This document shows, in pieces, positions 63,301 to 64,000 of a stretch of DNA of 64,000 bases (its first letter is position 1; each line of letters opens with the position of its first letter). Origin of the DNA: Tubiluchus corallicola (Eukaryota; Priapulida; Priapulimorpha; Priapulimorphida; Tubiluchidae); NCBI GenBank assembly GCA_030141605.1, contig JAQGDQ010000230.1:293985-357984 (forward strand). The letters are read 5' to 3'. The position numbers and the translations under genes are program-made. The notes beneath the pieces were generated by a model that had not been told where the DNA came from, ran no database searches, and saw nothing but the letters and a program-made list of their open reading frames with translations.

Positions 63301-64000
63301 TAATTTTAAAATTATCAATTTGCTGTGTAGTACCCAAAATAAAACAAAAATCACGCTGTGGATAGTAGTACGAAATTTAGAAATGATCACACAATGTTTA
63401 AAACTAATGATTTTAGATGAAAAATGCCTCGCCAATTTTCATCATTCACTTTTTCGTTAAACTGCAGAGCACTGCATATGCAAAGATCATGATTATTAGC
63501 ATAAAATCATTTGGAAAACATTTGGCGTTTTCCACAAAAATTATTTACTAAAAAGATTAAAAAATGAAAAATTTAGTTTGTATGGTGCTAACATCCTGCA
63601 CTGACTAACATGGAAAAGAGGAAACGTGATTCGGTAACGTTTTTCCTAAATAAATGAATCATGTTAATAAATTTTGACGTAATTTATCTGTAAAAGTAAT
63701 GACACATGGCAATGACGAAAACACGCAATACAGTGTCATTAACTTTTTATGGTTTTCGTGAATTATAGGGAATAAAACCGCTTGTAGATAAAACAACCAA
63801 GTGTTAGTTTATATATTTTGTATGCTCATTGTTTTAATGTAGGTCTGCAACATTGGCTTCAGCCAATGTTTTTTTTAAATACCGACAATTAGAACGTTAT
63901 CAAGCACTGTTAAAAGTAATTACAGTTTGTGGTCTGTTTTAGAAAAGGGCCTTGTCCCAGACTAATTCTGTAATAACATTGTGGATTGCGACATCAATTT
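60397..64000. other. Upstream intron/flank of the ADMP-like gene
   Basis: The first coding exon of the ADMP-like gene should lie in or beyond this stretch, ending in a phase-1 donor. I checked minus-strand donors near 61731, 61925 and 63155 and none follows a suitable frame. The region is AT-rich with few features: a CRE word at 61077-61084 and a motif-dense patch at 61950-62100. Open frames at 61318-61719 and 61908-62180 have no recognisable similarity. Confidence 0.4.
61950..62100. promoter_or_regulatory. Homeodomain/Sox/Fox motif-dense patch
   Basis: Within 150 bp are ATTAATTA (61971), GATTGTTATC (61991), ATAATTAC, TTTAATCATTAA (62048), CATTAGGCATTGTTC and two GTTTAC words. This density in a locally less AT-biased stretch, just upstream of the ADMP-like exons, suggests a developmental enhancer. 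Inference only. Confidence 0.3.

Overview
This window comes from an AT-rich animal nuclear genome, probably an invertebrate bilaterian. Genes are split by GT-AG introns, intergenic DNA is long and rich in simple repeats, and CR1/Jockey-type non-LTR retrotransposons are present. I could reconstruct four protein genes by joining exons. Their splice phases agree throughout, and the two that are complete members of known families have near-canonical lengths. I cannot name the species.

Layout from left to right: (1) 247-1326, a broken CR1/Jockey-like reverse transcriptase. (2) 2092-3045, a small DNA transposon with perfect 38-bp terminal inverted repeats, a 5-bp target duplication and internal palindromes. 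It ends 31 bp before the start codon of the next gene. (3) 3072-12548 (+), a nine-exon acyl-CoA thioesterase/BAAT-family alpha/beta hydrolase of 417 aa. (4) 12.6-26.2 kb, non-coding, with a decayed mariner-like element, a LINE 3' end, tandem repeats and a possible CpG-type promoter with a first exon. (5) 26206-29987 (+), a complete two-coding-exon BMP2/4 (dpp) ligand of 410 aa. (6) 30-48 kb, non-coding, with a recent tandem duplication, long CT/GA/GT tracts, two CTCF-like motifs and a minisatellite block holding telomere-like repeats. (7) 48344-57454 (+), an eight-exon secreted protein of 692 aa with a glycosylation-rich N-terminal half, a coiled coil and a C-terminal MAM domain. Its sixth intron carries a long antisense LINE. 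(8) 58751-60396 (-), the last two coding exons of a second BMP ligand. It best matches ADMP (anti-dorsalizing morphogenetic protein); its first exon was not found. (9) 60.4-64 kb, non-coding, with one homeodomain/Sox-motif-rich stretch.

The most interesting point is that BMP2/4 and an ADMP-like gene lie about 29 kb apart in opposite orientation. These two ligands act against each other in the self-adjusting dorsoventral axis circuit of several bilaterians. They share an intron at the same place and phase in the prodomain, as expected of old duplicates. The region between them has two CTCF-like motifs facing each other, which could separate the regulatory domains of the two ligands.
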